A stretch of DNA of 41,803 nt from contig NTJP01000004.1 in NCBI GenBank assembly GCA_002457145.1, positions 1-41,803 of the forward strand. Direction: 5' to 3'. Each line of letters opens with the position of its first letter. The first letter of the stretch is position 1. Under the pieces are notes generated by a model. That model was not told the origin of the DNA and did not search any database. It worked only from the letters and a program-made list of their open reading frames with translations. Positions 25,872-34,657 of the stretch are shown here, in pieces. The translations under genes were made by a program, and so were the position numbers. Source of the stretch: Marine Group II euryarchaeote MED-G38. GTDB lineage: Archaea > Thermoplasmatota > Poseidoniia > Poseidoniales > Thalassarchaeaceae.

Positions 25872-26025
25872 TTCGGCGGACTTGGAAAAGTAAAAAAAAT
25901 ATCAATAATGGTACAATTTGGACTATGTTCTTCCTCAATCATTAAACACCCTCTATCAGGAAGACAAAACCCCGCACGTGGGGCAATGCAGAAATCAGAC
26001 ATTCGAATATTAGGAGGAGTACACA
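25872..26025 (+). promoter_or_regulatory. Leader region of nrdJ with two possible hairpins
   Basis: 154 bases without a gene. An A-rich TATA-like stretch lies near 25890-25903. Downstream are seven-base arms TCTTCCT (25929-25935) and AGGAAGA (25958-25964), then CCCC (25970-25973) and GGGG (25980-25983) separated by six bases. A strong ribosome-binding site AGGAGGAG is at 26011-26018, before ATG 26026. I looked for a cobalamin riboswitch B12 box and did not find one. A structured leader is possible but weakly supported. Confidence 0.35.
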
Positions 26026-29000
26026 ATGCAGTCAAAAATAAAAAAGGTCAATTCAAAATCAAAAGAAGAAAGTGGAATGATAATTGAAAGAAGATTTACT
26101 GCAGCAGGAGAAGATCCTTTTGGCTCATTTAATTGGATTGAGATGGATGTGGAAATTAGGAACCCTGATGGGTCTATGGCTGAATCTATCCAAGGAGTAA
26201 AACTTCCTTCAGGTTTTTCGGGAGTACCTGGAAAAGTTCTAGCACAGAAGTATTTGCGTAAAGCTGGCGTCCCTCTACATTTACGAAAGGTATCTGAGGA
26301 AGATGTACCTGTATGGCTTCAACGAAGTGAACCAGATCATGAAAAGCTTCAAACTGTAGATAAAGAAAAAAGAATGGGTGGAGAAACTGATGGAAGAGAC
26401 TTGTTTAGGAGACTTGCGGGGACATGGACCTACTGGGGATGGAAATATGGATATTTTGCAAGTGAAGCAGATGCTCTAGCATACTTTGATGAGATGTGTT
26501 ATCTAATAGCAAGTCAAAGATCGGCACCAAATAGTCCTCAATGGTTCAATACTGGTTTACACTGGGCATACGGAATAGAAGGTCCGGCCCAAGGACATCA
26601 TTACATTGATCCTACAACAGGAGAGTTGTGTTTATCTTCTAATGCTTATGAACATCCTCAACCTCATGCTTGTTTTATTCAATCTGTATCTGATGAATTA
26701 GTAGGAGGTACTGGCTCTATTATGGGATTATGGAACAGAGAGGCTTTACTTTTCAAATATGGTTCGGGAACTGGATCTAATTTTTCTAGTATTAGAGGAA
26801 AAGATGAGCCTCTTTCTGGAGGAGGGAAGTCCTCTGGTTTACTATCTTTCCTAAAAATAGGAGATAGGGCGGCGGGTGCTATAAAATCTGGTGGGACAAC
26901 ACGTAGAGCGGCAAAAATGGTTACTCTTGACCTAGATCATCCTGATATTGAAGAATATATTGATTGGAAAGCTAGTGAGGAAGAAAAGGTGTCTGCACTT
27001 GTAATTGGTAGTAACATATTACAAAAGCATGCCAATGCCATTATGGAAAAGATTTGGGAACATGATGATGATTCAACAAGATTTAATCAAAATACAAATT
27101 TATCTCTAAGAAAAGCCATGGTGCAGGCAATAAAAGATAGTGTTCCTCAACCACATATTCAAAGGATTATTGATTTGGCAAAGCAAGGATGGAAGGGTGT
27201 TGATTTTGATGTTCTAGATACTGATTGGCAGGGAGAAGCATACATGACTGTATCTGGTCAAAATAGCAACAATTCTGTTAGAGTTCCTAACGAGTTTATG
27301 GATGCAGTAGAAAACAAAGGACCTTGGAATCTTTATTACAGAACTGAATTGGATAAAGCTAGTGAAGAAGGACGTAAACCAGAGCCTTGTAAAATATTAG
27401 ATGCAGGAGAATTATGGGATAAAGTAGCATATACTGCATGGGCGTGTGCAGATCCTGGTGTACAATTTGATACAACAATTAACGAATGGCACACGTGTCC
27501 AGAAGGAGGTAAAATAAATGGTTCCAATCCTTGTTCTGAATATATGTTCCTTGATGATACAGCGTGTAATTTAGCAAGTATAAATCTCTTAAAATACTAT
27601 AATATGGGGACTCAATCTTTCAATATTGAAGATTTTCGCCACAGTGTTCGTCTTTGGACTGCAACATTAGAAGTTAGTGTCTTGATGGCACAGTTCCCTT
27701 CTGCTGAAATTGCTCAAAGATCTTATGATTATCGAACATTAGGTTTGGGATATTGTAATATTGGATCTTTGCTGATGCACATGGGAATACCATATGATGA
27801 TGAAAGAGGGTATGCTATTTGTGGAGCAATGACTGCGATTATGTGTGGAGAATCATATGCTACTAGTGCAGAGATGGCATCTATATTAGGGCCTTATCCC
27901 GATTATGATAGAAATAAAGAGCACATGCTTAGAGTTATGCGTAATCATCGAAGAGCTGCTTACGGTACAGATGATGGAGAGTATGAAGGATTATCTGTTA
28001 GGCCAATGAGTATAGATGCCAAAAAATGTCCTAAAGATCTGTTAGAGGCTGCACGTAATGCATGGGATATTGCGTTGAGAGAAGGTGAAGAACATGGATA
28101 CAGAAATGCACAAACGACTGTAATTGCCCCTACAGGTACAATAGGATTAGTAATGGGAGCAGATACAACTGGCGTAGAACCACAATTTTCTTTGGTTCAG
28201 TATAAAACTTTAGCTGGAGGAGGTTCACTCAGAATTGTAAATAGTGGAGTACCAAATGCATTGAAGAGGCTTGGTTACAGTGACAAAGAAACGAAGGAGA
28301 TTGAAGAATATATAACGGGCACAAAAACCTTGAGTAACTGCCCTCATCTTTCTGCGCAAAAATTAACCAAAATAGGATTAGATTCGGTCACAATAAAAAG
28401 ATTGGAAGATAGTTTTGGTGATGTATTCGATATTCGTTCTGCTTTCTCTCCAACGATACTGGGCGAAGATACTTGTAAGAAAGTACTAGGGATGAGTCAA
28501 GAAAATTATGATGATCCATTCTTCGATGTATTATCTCATATAGGGTTATCATCTGATGAAATTGATACAGCTAACGATTATGTGTTTGGCTATAATATGA
28601 TAGAGGGTGCACCAGGGCTAAAAGAAGAACATCTGGCTGTTTTTGATTGTGCAACTCCTTGTGGTAAATATGGTAAAAGATCTATTGATTGGAAAGCTCA
28701 TGTGATGATGATGGCTGCTGCGCAGCCATTTATCTCTGGAGCAATATCTAAAACAATTAATATGCCTTCTGATTCAACAGTAAGTGAAATAAGAGATGCA
28801 TATGACTTGAGCCATTCTACAATGAATAAGGCTTGTGCAGTTTACAGAGATTGTTCTAAACTGTCTCAGCCACTAATGAATCAATTAGTTGACTCCAGTG
28901 CTATGGAAGAAGAAGAGGAGGTTGAAGAATTAATAGTTACAAAAATGGTTGAAGAGGTAGTAAGAGTCTTGCCTTTACCAGAAACTGAAGCAAAACCTGT

Positions 29001-29667
29001 AGCACAATCAATGGTTAATTATATTGCTACAAGAAGACAACTCCCCAATAAAAAGAAAGGAGACAATATAAAAGCCCGAATTGGAGGTCATAGTGTTCGT
29101 TTAATTACAGGAGAATATCCTGACGGTGCACTTGGAGAAATTATACTAGTAACCTCCAAAGAAGGCGCTGCATGGAGGGCCATGTTAAATCAATTTGCAA
29201 TAGCAGTTTCTATTGGATTACAGCATGGAGTACCACTTGAAGCCTTTGTGAAAGTATTTACTTTCCAAAAGTTCGAACCTAGTGGAATGGTTGAAGGTGG
29301 TAGTGGACGAGTCAAAATGACTTCTAGTTTAGTGGATTGGATATTTAGAGAATTAGCAATTGAGTATGCTGGTAGAGATGATTTAGCTCATGTTGCTGTA
29401 GAAGAGTCAGATTTTGATCCTTACTCAATTAGTAAACCTGAAATGAGTGATGTTGGGTTAGTAAGAAATCAAGGTGAAAAGAGAGAGGTTCAATATACTC
29501 TAGATTCAGTATCAAATCTAGAAGATAGTGATATGAGAGAAAGAAGAATAGCAAGAGAAAGAGGATATACTGGAGATATATGTGCCTCTTGTGGTAGTAG
29601 TCAAATGCGTCGTAATGGCACCTGTCTCAAGTGTGATTCTTGTGGTGAAACTACTGGCTGCTCATAA
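26026..29667 (+). CDS. nrdJ: Adenosylcobalamin-dependent ribonucleotide reductase (class II)
   Basis: Reduces ribonucleotides to deoxyribonucleotides using a B12-generated thiyl radical, so it is oxygen-independent. 1213 residues, the long form, and no intein interrupts it. Motifs: APNSPQWFNTGLHWAYGI, PHACFIQSVSDELVGG with Cys 216, FKYGSGTGSNFSSIRG, KSGGTTRRAAKMV, NPCSEYMFLDDTACNLASIN with radical Cys 503, Glu 505 and Cys 514, and APTGTIGLVMGADTTGVEP. The C-terminal part carries a further NrdJ-associated domain and ends in a cysteine tail, CASCGSSQMRRNGTCLKCD then SCGETTGCS, a zinc-ribbon-like element that relays reducing equivalents. The ATG follows AGGAGGAG. Its cofactor is supplied by the adenosyltransferase at 7420. 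Confidence 0.96.
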   Translation: MQSKIKKVNSKSKEESGMIIERRFTAAGEDPFGSFNWIEMDVEIRNPDGSMAESIQGVKLPSGFSGVPGKVLAQKYLRKAGVPLHLRKVSEEDVPVWLQRSEPDHEKLQTVDKEKRMGGETDGRDLFRRLAGTWTYWGWKYGYFASEADALAYFDEMCYLIASQRSAPNSPQWFNTGLHWAYGIEGPAQGHHYIDPTTGELCLSSNAYEHPQPHACFIQSVSDELVGGTGSIMGLWNREALLFKYGSGTGSNFSSIRGKDEPLSGGGKSSGLLSFLKIGDRAAGAIKSGGTTRRAAKMVTLDLDHPDIEEYIDWKASEEEKVSALVIGSNILQKHANAIMEKIWEHDDDSTRFNQNTNLSLRKAMVQAIKDSVPQPHIQRIIDLAKQGWKGVDFDVLDTDWQGEAYMTVSGQNSNNSVRVPNEFMDAVENKGPWNLYYRTELDKASEEGRKPEPCKILDAGELWDKVAYTAWACADPGVQFDTTINEWHTCPEGGKINGSNPCSEYMFLDDTACNLASINLLKYYNMGTQSFNIEDFRHSVRLWTATLEVSVLMAQFPSAEIAQRSYDYRTLGLGYCNIGSLLMHMGIPYDDERGYAICGAMTAIMCGESYATSAEMASILGPYPDYDRNKEHMLRVMRNHRRAAYGTDDGEYEGLSVRPMSIDAKKCPKDLLEAARNAWDIALREGEEHGYRNAQTTVIAPTGTIGLVMGADTTGVEPQFSLVQYKTLAGGGSLRIVNSGVPNALKRLGYSDKETKEIEEYITGTKTLSNCPHLSAQKLTKIGLDSVTIKRLEDSFGDVFDIRSAFSPTILGEDTCKKVLGMSQENYDDPFFDVLSHIGLSSDEIDTANDYVFGYNMIEGAPGLKEEHLAVFDCATPCGKYGKRSIDWKAHVMMMAAAQPFISGAISKTINMPSDSTVSEIRDAYDLSHSTMNKACAVYRDCSKLSQPLMNQLVDSSAMEEEEEVEELIVTKMVEEVVRVLPLPETEAKPVAQSMVNYIATRRQLPNKKKGDNIKARIGGHSVRLITGEYPDGALGEIILVTSKEGAAWRAMLNQFAIAVSIGLQHGVPLEAFVKVFTFQKFEPSGMVEGGSGRVKMTSSLVDWIFRELAIEYAGRDDLAHVAVEESDFDPYSISKPEMSDVGLVRNQGEKREVQYTLDSVSNLEDSDMRERRIARERGYTGDICASCGSSQMRRNGTCLKCDSCGETTGCS

Positions 29668-29681
29668 AATCAAAAATATAA

Positions 29682-29715
29682 CTGTACATATCTAAATAAG
29701 ATAGGATATGTACAG
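29682..29715. repeat. 11-base perfect inverted repeat upstream of the glycosyltransferase gene
   Basis: Arms CTGTACATATC (29682-29692) and GATATGTACAG (29705-29715) match perfectly around a 12-base spacer. It starts 15 bases after the nrdJ stop and ends seven bases before the ATG of the glycosyltransferase gene, where no Shine-Dalgarno sequence is visible. It could be an RNA hairpin, a terminator stem or a dimer-binding site; each arm holds a TGTACA. Confidence 0.55.
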
Positions 29716-29721
29716 GCATAT

Positions 29722-30546
29722 ATGGCTAAAGGTGTAGATGTAGTAATCCCTACATTTCGTAGGCCAGAGGCTTTAGAAAGATGTTTAGAATCATTAAAAA
29801 GACAAACTGTTACCCCTCAGTCGATTGAAGTAATTGATGATTCCGAGACTGATTTAGGTCCTTCAATAACTAGGAATAAAGGATGGAAAAGAGGTAGTGC
29901 AGATATTGTAGCATTTATGGATGATGACTGTGTTGCTTCTCCTAATTGGATTGAAACAATATTAAAAATATTTGAAAATAATGATATTGGAGGAATTGAG
30001 GGGGCGATTACTACTGAAGATGAGAGTGGGAATATAGTTCCATTCAATCCTCCAAATAGATTCAAGTGGGATCGTTATAAAACTGCTAATCTAATAATAA
30101 AAAGAGAGGCTTTAGAAAAGGTAAATGGTTTTGACGAGAGATACCATCTACACAGAGAAGATACAAATTTAGCATGGAAAGTTATAGATGCAGGTTACTC
30201 TATAAAATGGTCTTCTGAATGTCTAATGCACCACCCTGAACCATTAGGTTCAATGGGTAGTTATGCACCATATCCTAGGTCGGAGCAATTACTTTACAGG
30301 TGTAATCCAAAAAAATACGTAGAAAGTGCGGCTGGAATGATTTCTAGAAGAAGCGTGATGAACGGGAATCTGTGGAAGCTTCAAAGAAATCTAAGGAGTC
30401 TTCAATCCCCTAATAATGTTAAACCCCTTACTAGGTTTGAGTCATGGGCATTATGGACTAAAGCATGGCTTTTAGCTATATTTTGGTTAGTGAGGAAAAA
30501 ATCTTTTGGTGAACCTAATAACGTTGCAAAAGAATTGAGATTATAA
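29722..30546 (+). CDS. Family 2 glycosyltransferase
   Basis: 274 residues. GT-A fold enzyme that moves a sugar from a nucleotide sugar to an acceptor. Motifs: VDVVIPTFRRPEALERCLES, LKRQTVTPQSIEVIDDSE, SITRNKGWKRGSADIVAFMD followed by DDC (the metal-binding DxD), and a later FDERYHLHREDTNLAWKV with the ED catalytic base region. The C-terminal part is basic with one hydrophobic stretch (ALWTKAWLLAIFWLV) that could contact the membrane. It is followed at once by a convergent sulfotransferase and two more sulfotransferases, suggesting that the group builds a sulfated surface glycan. Acceptor and donor are not known. Confidence 0.88.
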   Translation: MAKGVDVVIPTFRRPEALERCLESLKRQTVTPQSIEVIDDSETDLGPSITRNKGWKRGSADIVAFMDDDCVASPNWIETILKIFENNDIGGIEGAITTEDESGNIVPFNPPNRFKWDRYKTANLIIKREALEKVNGFDERYHLHREDTNLAWKVIDAGYSIKWSSECLMHHPEPLGSMGSYAPYPRSEQLLYRCNPKKYVESAAGMISRRSVMNGNLWKLQRNLRSLQSPNNVKPLTRFESWALWTKAWLLAIFWLVRKKSFGEPNNVAKELRL

Positions 30547-31488
30547 TTAATTTATTAATACAGAGGAAGGAATATATTCTTCAATATTATCAAAGAATTC
30601 TATATCTTTTGTAAAAATAGTTCTTATTCTTTCTTCAACTTCTGGAGATATATGTTTCTTTTCAGTGCGAACATATTTCCAACCCATTCTTCTGATCGGA
30701 TCAAAAATTATTCTACGGAAATTTCTACTTGGTAAAAATAATCTAGCTAGTTTGAATATAAAATTAGGTGGATGTCGTAAAAATTTTCTTAAAGGGTTGT
30801 TGGACAATTTTCCTCCTTGGTTATTTACAGCTAATTTTTGTGGTAATTTGAGTGGATCTATGTCCAACCATTCACATATAGAATTAAGCACCCCTCTAGA
30901 ATTGCCTGCAATAGAAGTGAGTTTGATGACCTTTACTCTATCTTCCCCTAAGTTTTCAATCCATTTCATTACAGATTCGGAATATTTAGGATATGTCAGG
31001 AAAGACCATGTGTCTTGATTATGAATATTCACCTTCCAATTCGAATTGTCCAACATATCTATTAATTCTTCAAAAGATGTATTATAGTTGATTCCTTTAT
31101 TCATTTGTCCATACCATGAAATAAATAAATCATATGGGTTTCTAAGAGTAATTATTACTTTACTATTTGGAAGATATTTAGATACATAATCAAGGGCGTT
31201 AACAGAATAAAGATGCTGGGGAGATTTATCTATTATCCATTTTTGATTTTTGTAATTATCCAAATCTATATTATTGGGTAACACCAATGTTCCCACCGGT
31301 ATCGATGGACTAAAAGGAAATTCTGCAAAACCACCTAATAAAAAACCACTCTCAGAATTAGGAATTGGCATATGCCCCCATGGGTGATATACTTCTGGGT
31401 GTTCTCTAATCCAAGATAGTAGAGATGTAGTCCCGGATTTAGGTGCACCTATCAATAATAAATTTGGAACATCAGTGATTGCTTGCAT
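30547..31488 (-). CDS. Sulfotransferase 1 (PAPS-dependent)
   Basis: 313 residues. PAPS binding is indicated by the 5'-phosphosulfate loop LLLIGAPKSGTTSLLSWIRE at the start and the 3'-phosphate motif VIITLRNPYDLFISWYGQM in the middle, with the arginine and serine in standard positions. WIIDKSPQHLY is typical of heparan sulfate-type sulfotransferases. The C-terminal half has a basic segment (FRRIIFDPIRRMGWKYVRTE). It abuts the glycosyltransferase gene convergently and is followed upstream by the second sulfotransferase, 47 bases away on the same strand. Confidence 0.87.
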   Translation of the reverse strand: MQAITDVPNLLLIGAPKSGTTSLLSWIREHPEVYHPWGHMPIPNSESGFLLGGFAEFPFSPSIPVGTLVLPNNIDLDNYKNQKWIIDKSPQHLYSVNALDYVSKYLPNSKVIITLRNPYDLFISWYGQMNKGINYNTSFEELIDMLDNSNWKVNIHNQDTWSFLTYPKYSESVMKWIENLGEDRVKVIKLTSIAGNSRGVLNSICEWLDIDPLKLPQKLAVNNQGGKLSNNPLRKFLRHPPNFIFKLARLFLPSRNFRRIIFDPIRRMGWKYVRTEKKHISPEVEERIRTIFTKDIEFFDNIEEYIPSSVLIN

Positions 31489-31495
31489 AATATCT

Positions 31496-31539
31496 GTAAC
31501 GTCTCACAACATATGGATAATAAGAGGATATGTCGTTAC
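31496..31539. repeat. Nested inverted repeats between two sulfotransferase genes
   Basis: GTAACG (31496-31501) pairs with CGTTAC (31534-31539), and ACATAT (31509-31514) with ATATGT (31528-31533). The inner arms are 13 bases apart, and there is a seven-base bulge on the left. The right arm overlaps the end of the second sulfotransferase gene. A processing stem or regulator site is possible; support is only the symmetry. Confidence 0.3.
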
Positions 31540-32423
31540 TGATTTATTTGGTATTCTATTTCCTCAATCCAATGTTTGGTAGAAAAGTTAGTTATTTCTT
31601 CAAATAGCTTTAGATCTTTAATCACAATATCAGAGCATATTTTATAATTACTATTAGTTATTTTATTAATTTTTATTTCTTTACTTATCAAAGAATTTGT
31701 ATAAATATTAATATCTTTAGCTTGTAACCTTGTAACTAAAGGTCCTTTCAAGAATATTGGAACAAGAGAAAATAATTTTTGAACTATTTTACCAATAGTA
31801 GAAAGTTTTTTACGATTTTTAGCAGAATTGGTGTGTTTAGATAAGTCGATATTGTAATTATATGATTCTAAACTTAGGAAATGTTCAATTTCATCTAAAA
31901 CTAGTATAGGTTCTATTTTCATTCTTGCAGAGTCTACGATAAGAAAATTTTCTAAAGGGAAATATTCTAGCCATCTTTTCATAGATTTACCATATAATGT
32001 ATCATCTCTGAGTCTATCATCTTCCCAAGCAATAGAAAATTCTGACCAATTTGTACTATTACGTATATCTGCTTTCGTATCAATAACCATATTCCAATGA
32101 CTGAATGTACGAGAAACTGGTTCTCTTATACAAAGTATAAATTTCATATTAGGTAATTTGTCTGCTATTCTTTTTGGCGATACCGGGCATGCAAATGTAT
32201 GTACTGAGGCATCTATACGAAATAGGTTATTTTTGAAATATTTGTTATATTCACTCCAGTTAGGTAAATCGTTTATTCTATCGAATGTTCCCTTGTGAGA
32301 TGCAATAAGATTTGGTTCTTTTGGATCTGATATTTCTAGAACAGGGTTTTGATTTAATGTATTTGCTAACCACGTAGTTCCTGATTTAGGTACTCCAACA
32401 ATAAATGCATCTATTAAATTCAT
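31536..32423 (-). CDS. Sulfotransferase 2 (PAPS-dependent)
   Basis: 295 residues. The N-terminal motif is DAFIVGVPKSGTTWLANTLN (phosphosulfate loop), and the second motif is KFILCIREPVSRTFSHWNMV (3'-phosphate binding). These match the broad Sulfotransfer family but differ strongly from the first enzyme in the rest of the chain, so the two are not recent duplicates. The frame extends to ATG 32516, but ATG 32423 has GAGGA at suitable spacing and puts the loop where it belongs, six residues in. The C-terminal third is lysine- and isoleucine-rich. A 91-base gap separates it from the divergent third enzyme. Confidence 0.85.
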   Translation of the reverse strand: MNLIDAFIVGVPKSGTTWLANTLNQNPVLEISDPKEPNLIASHKGTFDRINDLPNWSEYNKYFKNNLFRIDASVHTFACPVSPKRIADKLPNMKFILCIREPVSRTFSHWNMVIDTKADIRNSTNWSEFSIAWEDDRLRDDTLYGKSMKRWLEYFPLENFLIVDSARMKIEPILVLDEIEHFLSLESYNYNIDLSKHTNSAKNRKKLSTIGKIVQKLFSLVPIFLKGPLVTRLQAKDINIYTNSLISKEIKINKITNSNYKICSDIVIKDLKLFEEITNFSTKHWIEEIEYQINQ

Positions 32424-32514
32424 ACAATATTCCTCAAAGGAGTGCCAAGGAGCACATACATCATATGCGACTAGGACCGTCTGTATCAAAAGTATGCTAT
32501 GATGTGAAGTAATC

Positions 32515-33279
32515 ATGCAGGATGTTAGGGGGTATCGTTTAGTTTGGTTTCAACATCTACACAAAGCTGCTGGAACAGTAATTATTAATATGGCCAAAGC
32601 AAATCAAGAAATACTGTATAATCCTAATAATAATGCTAATCCAGCAAACAATAATGGAAAAACATTGCCGCTATGGCAGTATGATGAGATCGGACTAAAA
32701 AATTTTATAGATAAGTGTGAAAAAGAAGGAGTCACATTTGTTGCTTCAGAATTTGGTGCTCCGGATTTCAAAATACTTTCGGATGATTCTAGAGTAAAAT
32801 TAATCACTTGTTTTAGGGATCCAAAGAAAAGACTTATTTCAAATCATAATTATGATTATTATTCTGGTTACACTAAAAGTAAAAAAATCTCTGAATTTAT
32901 GAAAAGACCTAATATTTTCACCTCAGATAATTATTATGTTAGAATTTTTTCTAGAATGGATGAATATCCGAATGTAGACTTAAATGAAGAAAATTATAGT
33001 GATGCAATTAAGAATATTTCTAAATTTGACATATTAATTAATACAGAAACCGACAACATAGAAGAAAAATTAGAAAATAATTTGGGATGGAAAAAAATTA
33101 AAGTTGACCGCCATGGGACATTTGGTGATAAATGGAGAATAATCAATATGTTTAAGAAATTTGAAATTCGTAAATTAATAAAATATGTCAAAAAAGAGTC
33201 TGTAGGTACTGATGTATCAAGCTTAGAAAATAAATATAAATTAGATTATAGGCTTATGAAGCAAATATTTGATAATTAA
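32515..33279 (+). CDS. Sulfotransferase 3, heparan 2-O-sulfotransferase-like fold
   Basis: 254 residues. The motif VWFQHLHKAAGTVIINMAKA corresponds to the HIPKTGGTS-type phosphosulfate loop of the Sulfotransfer_2 group, and LITCFRDPKKRLISNHNY is its 3'-phosphate motif. The arginine and serine that bind PAPS are present. The lysine of the classical HxPK loop is kept as HKAAGT, with the order shifted. Very asparagine- and lysine-rich near the middle and end, with a low-complexity stretch (NPNNNANPANNNGK). Evidence is weaker than for the other two, but the pair of motifs in the right order supports the call. It ends five bases from the convergent HEAT-like gene. Confidence 0.7.
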   Translation: MQDVRGYRLVWFQHLHKAAGTVIINMAKANQEILYNPNNNANPANNNGKTLPLWQYDEIGLKNFIDKCEKEGVTFVASEFGAPDFKILSDDSRVKLITCFRDPKKRLISNHNYDYYSGYTKSKKISEFMKRPNIFTSDNYYVRIFSRMDEYPNVDLNEENYSDAIKNISKFDILINTETDNIEEKLENNLGWKKIKVDRHGTFGDKWRIINMFKKFEIRKLIKYVKKESVGTDVSSLENKYKLDYRLMKQIFDN

Positions 33280-33284
33280 AAATG

Positions 33285-34643
33285 TTATATTTTTGCGTTT
33301 ATTTCAGATAGTTTTGCTTGTAAAATATTATCTCGCATTCCAACCCATCTATAAAGTTCTAAAAATGAATTTTGATCTTCGTCGAATATTTCTGTTGCAG
33401 TTTTGATGTATGAAGGTAAATCTAATTTCCCTTGTTCTACTATATAACTAACAAGTTTTGAACGAGTTGATTCGTTCGAATTAATCCATAAATCTGGTAA
33501 AATATTAATTTTATCTGTAATATCTTGATTTAGATATTCCATTAAACTATTATTTACCAACATTTGTAACGCTTTTTGGTTACCATGTTGAATTACAATT
33601 GGTGCTCTGAGATAATACTCTTCCGGGTTAAATCTAATTATGAATCCAAGAGCAGAGGTTGCAATAACACACGTTTCTTGATCTACGTCGGTCAGAAGTA
33701 AATCTAAGATAGAAAGGGTAAGATGAGGGTCGTGAGAATATATTTTTGGTATAACTGAAGCCAAGCTCCTCCTTATTGAGGAATTAGAATTTGAATCTAT
33801 AGTAGTTAGTATGTTTTTTGATTGACTAGGATAATCTGGCATTAATTGTACTGTGGCATTTATCAATGACTCTGCGAGTTCTCCTGTAACATTCTCTAAA
33901 ATTGATTCAATCCTTGAAAATAAATCTAAATGTTCCGTTAAAGAAGGGAATGTACTTAGACTATGGATCCAATAAGGGAGAATGTTTTTTGAGGCGGAAT
34001 TAGATAGTGACATATAATCTAAAATAGTATTCACAGCCAAAATACCAGAAGGATGAGGAATATAATCCTCAGATTCAGTATATTCCTTTGATGAGTCCCA
34101 AGCAATATGATGAGGTCCTGTTGGATTTGATTTAGGTTTAAAGTTTGGAGGTCTGGCCATAGATATTGAAATAATAAAGTTAAAACAATAATCCTTACAT
34201 ATTTTAGAGCTTTCATAGCACATTCCTATTAAGATAGAAATTCCAAAATACCACCTATCTGTATCTGGAGAATATTCATCAAGGGCAGAATTAAACCAAT
34301 CATTAATTTGTAAAATTATTATTCTTCTTGATATTTCATCAATATTATTTAATGCCCATTTTTCTCTTTCAATAGTAGGGTCTACATGTCTCTTTACATA
34401 ACTAGGTTCTAAAATTTCTATTATTTCAGATAATTTATAATTAAAACCTGCTTTATCTGCAGAAAATAAACCCAACACCTGAGAAGACAATATAGACACA
34501 GATTTAGGATATTGAGCAGGAAAATCTGGTAGTTCAAGAGGAGGATGCGGTAAAAAACCATGTTTAAAACAATTTTTTACATATTTTGTGAGCAGGTCTG
34601 TACAATGCTCCCAAATCAAAACATTGGATTCACGGCGAACCAT
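33285..34643 (-). CDS. HEAT-like helical-repeat protein of unknown function
   Basis: 452 residues, no recognised family. The C-terminal half shows repeating helix pairs with HEAT-like spacing (NSSIRRSLASVIPKIYSHDP, LTLSILDLLLTDVDQETC, VIATSALGFIIRFNPEEYY). The N-terminal half is helical too, with proline-rich loops around residues 30-50 and 170-200. There is no signal peptide, membrane segment or catalytic motif. It starts 14 bases after the tfb stop on the same strand, so the two are likely cotranscribed and the product may bind part of the transcription machinery; this is inference from position. Confidence 0.65.
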   Translation of the reverse strand: MVRRESNVLIWEHCTDLLTKYVKNCFKHGFLPHPPLELPDFPAQYPKSVSILSSQVLGLFSADKAGFNYKLSEIIEILEPSYVKRHVDPTIEREKWALNNIDEISRRIIILQINDWFNSALDEYSPDTDRWYFGISILIGMCYESSKICKDYCFNFIISISMARPPNFKPKSNPTGPHHIAWDSSKEYTESEDYIPHPSGILAVNTILDYMSLSNSASKNILPYWIHSLSTFPSLTEHLDLFSRIESILENVTGELAESLINATVQLMPDYPSQSKNILTTIDSNSNSSIRRSLASVIPKIYSHDPHLTLSILDLLLTDVDQETCVIATSALGFIIRFNPEEYYLRAPIVIQHGNQKALQMLVNNSLMEYLNQDITDKINILPDLWINSNESTRSKLVSYIVEQGKLDLPSYIKTATEIFDEDQNSFLELYRWVGMRDNILQAKLSEINAKI

Positions 34644-34657
34644 GAATTACACCAAAA

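Noticed and set aside
25872-26025. Cobalamin riboswitch before nrdJ
   Set aside because: A B12-dependent enzyme made this worth checking, but no B12 box or comparable conserved core is visible, and the region is too short for the known class.
26026-29667. Intein in nrdJ
   Set aside because: Ribonucleotide reductases often carry inteins, and the protein is long, but motifs follow in normal order with no splice-junction or endonuclease signature. The length is that of the long class II form.
29704-31533. GGATATGT repeated near the sulfotransferase genes (29704, about 30989, 31526)
   Set aside because: One copy is inside a coding region and the 8-mer is close to the background composition; three copies in this stretch are not convincing as a shared operator.
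32458-32505. Eight-base inverted repeat ACATCATA/TATGATGT in the divergent sulfotransferase gap
   Set aside because: Arms are 32 bases apart with no further pairing, so it is weak as either a hairpin or an operator.
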